Assembly (NCBI RefSeq): GCF_015627175.1
Contig: NZ_VTDQ01000003.1
Coordinates: 1 to 64,000 of the forward strand
DNA length: 64,000 bases
Reading direction: 5' to 3'
Source of the DNA: Acinetobacter pollinis
GTDB taxonomy: Bacteria; Pseudomonadota; Gammaproteobacteria; Pseudomonadales; Moraxellaceae
Program-made: the position numbers and the translations under genes
Part shown: one piece after another, positions 63,418-64,000 of the stretch
Layout of the letters: each line of letters starts with the position of its first letter
Position numbering within the stretch: the first letter of the stretch is position 1
Notes under the pieces: model-generated
Database searches by the model: none
The model's input: the letters and a program-made list of their open reading frames with translations, nothing else
What the model was told of the DNA's origin: nothing

Positions 63418-64000
63418 TTTAATTTCTTGTGAAAGAAGCTGATGTTTGAGTGCACTAATTTCAGGAAGCATTTCAATTAGCAAAGAGATTTGTTTAAGGG
63501 TGAGTTGTAACTGTGCAGATAAATTTTGCTGAGATGCAAGTATTTCAATTTCTAACAATTTAGATTCTATATTCTGTTGAGACAAAGGTGACTGCTCAAT
63601 AAGTACTTCTCTTAATATTTGGCTACACCATTGTAATAGTGACAAAATGTTCTCGTCATCAACAGTATGTCGATGAGCACCTAAAGCTGATATATAACTG
63701 AGTTGACTATGACTGAGTACGAGGTAACGAAATGCATCATGAATAAGTGTTTTATCGGGATTCGGTTCAGCACTTAAGCTTGAAATCATATTTGCAAGCT
63801 CCGTTTGTCTATTGTGTGCAAAACGCCGTGCAGTGCGATAAGTCATACCATTGTCACGACCATATTCATATTGGTAAGTAATTTCGTCAAAATAGTCGAG
63901 TGTAGCGATGTCACTATTAATAATATTCTTAGAAATATTACGGCATTGCCAGTCTGGCCAAATAAAACTAACCGCAAACCATGCAATAAAACAGCCGATG
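63415..64000 (-). CDS. FUSC/YccS-like membrane protein, C-terminal part (cut by window edge)
   Basis: The frame stays open from its stop at 63415 to the right edge, so the gene continues beyond the window. The visible part, about 195 residues, starts in a transmembrane helix (CFIAWFAVSFIWPDWQ). It then has YEYGRDNGMTYRTARRFAHNRQTELANMISSL, characteristic of the C-terminal cytosolic region of YccS/YhfK-type FUSC proteins, and ends in helical sequence. An ATG at 63846 is internal, not the start. It is probably an inner-membrane transporter of unknown substrate, distinct from the AaeB-like protein at 15.7 kb. Confidence 0.82.
   Translation of the reverse strand, partial: IGCFIAWFAVSFIWPDWQCRNISKNIINSDIATLDYFDEITYQYEYGRDNGMTYRTARRFAHNRQTELANMISSLSAEPNPDKTLIHDAFRYLVLSHSQLSYISALGAHRHTVDDENILSLLQWCSQILREVLIEQSPLSQQNIESKLLEIEILASQQNLSAQLQLTLKQISLLIEMLPEISALKHQLLSQEIK

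Noticed and set aside
63415..63846. A separate 143-residue gene at the right end
   Set aside because: The frame continues upstream without a stop into a clear FUSC transmembrane helix at the window edge. The ATG is internal.

Overview
The window is bacterial chromosome, low in G+C, with 63 complete or nearly complete protein genes, one protein gene cut by the right edge, and one tRNA. The gene content points to Acinetobacter (Moraxellaceae). The markers are a CraA/MdfA-type chloramphenicol exporter, LpxO, a PglL-type O-oligosaccharyltransferase, a SpoT whose synthetase half has decayed, the minor pilin set fimT-pilV-pilW-pilX-pilY1-pilE (the comB/C/E/F set of A. baylyi), and pilB-pilC-pilD-coaE. 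No insertion sequence, prophage, CRISPR array or integron is visible.

Layout. 1-8.0 kb: htpG behind a sigma-32-type promoter, three unrecognised genes (one probably an outer-membrane beta-barrel), an FrnE-type thiol oxidoreductase, and a FadB/FadA-like pair that has lost nearly all catalytic residues. 8.3-12.6 kb: lpxO, uvrC, pgsA, alkB. 12.7-19 kb: a gamma-glutamyltransferase homologue, an IclR regulator, and an AaeB/AaeX/AaeA-like efflux operon. 19-23.9 kb: ruvX-yqgE, recN, ppnP, rlmB, coaE. 23.9-27.7 kb: type IV pilus assembly genes pilD, pilC, pilB. 28-31 kb: tpiA, secG, tRNA-Leu(GAG), and a quinone-stress-like module (ABM monooxygenase, quinone oxidoreductase, divergent HxlR regulator). 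31.4-36.9 kb: sulfonate uptake and desulfonation (ssuADCB), pirin, and a META/DUF4377 lipoprotein. 37-44.6 kb: pglL, bfr, bfd, ridA, spoT, rpoZ, gmk, ispH. 44.7-52.1 kb: the minor pilin/PilY1 operon. 52.2-55.4 kb: rpsP-rimM-trmD-rplS and truB. 55.4-64 kb: a TSUP permease, an EamA exporter, serA divergent from a D-2-hydroxyglutarate dehydrogenase, an Xaa-Pro aminopeptidase, craA, and the C-terminal part of a YccS-like FUSC membrane protein.

How the genes work together. PilB, PilC and PilD at 24-28 kb and the minor pilins with PilY1 at 45-52 kb belong to one type IV pilus/DNA-uptake machine. PglL probably glycosylates exported proteins. SerA makes D-2-hydroxyglutarate as a side product, and the divergent FAD enzyme re-oxidises it. 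Bfd is probably under Fur control and would release iron from bacterioferritin.

The observations most worth a second look are four. (1) The FadB/FadA-like pair is intact as two translationally coupled genes, but both hydratase glutamates, the Rossmann glycines and both thiolase cysteines are replaced. (2) PilY1 has two tandem-repeat arms, six acidic units and six basic units, flanking a short spacer. (3) The bacterioferritin keeps the haem methionine but has lost most of its ferroxidase centre. (4) A structured leader precedes rplS. Start codons were moved from the longest possible ORF to an internal start wherever ribosome-binding sites, overlaps or family length argued for it.
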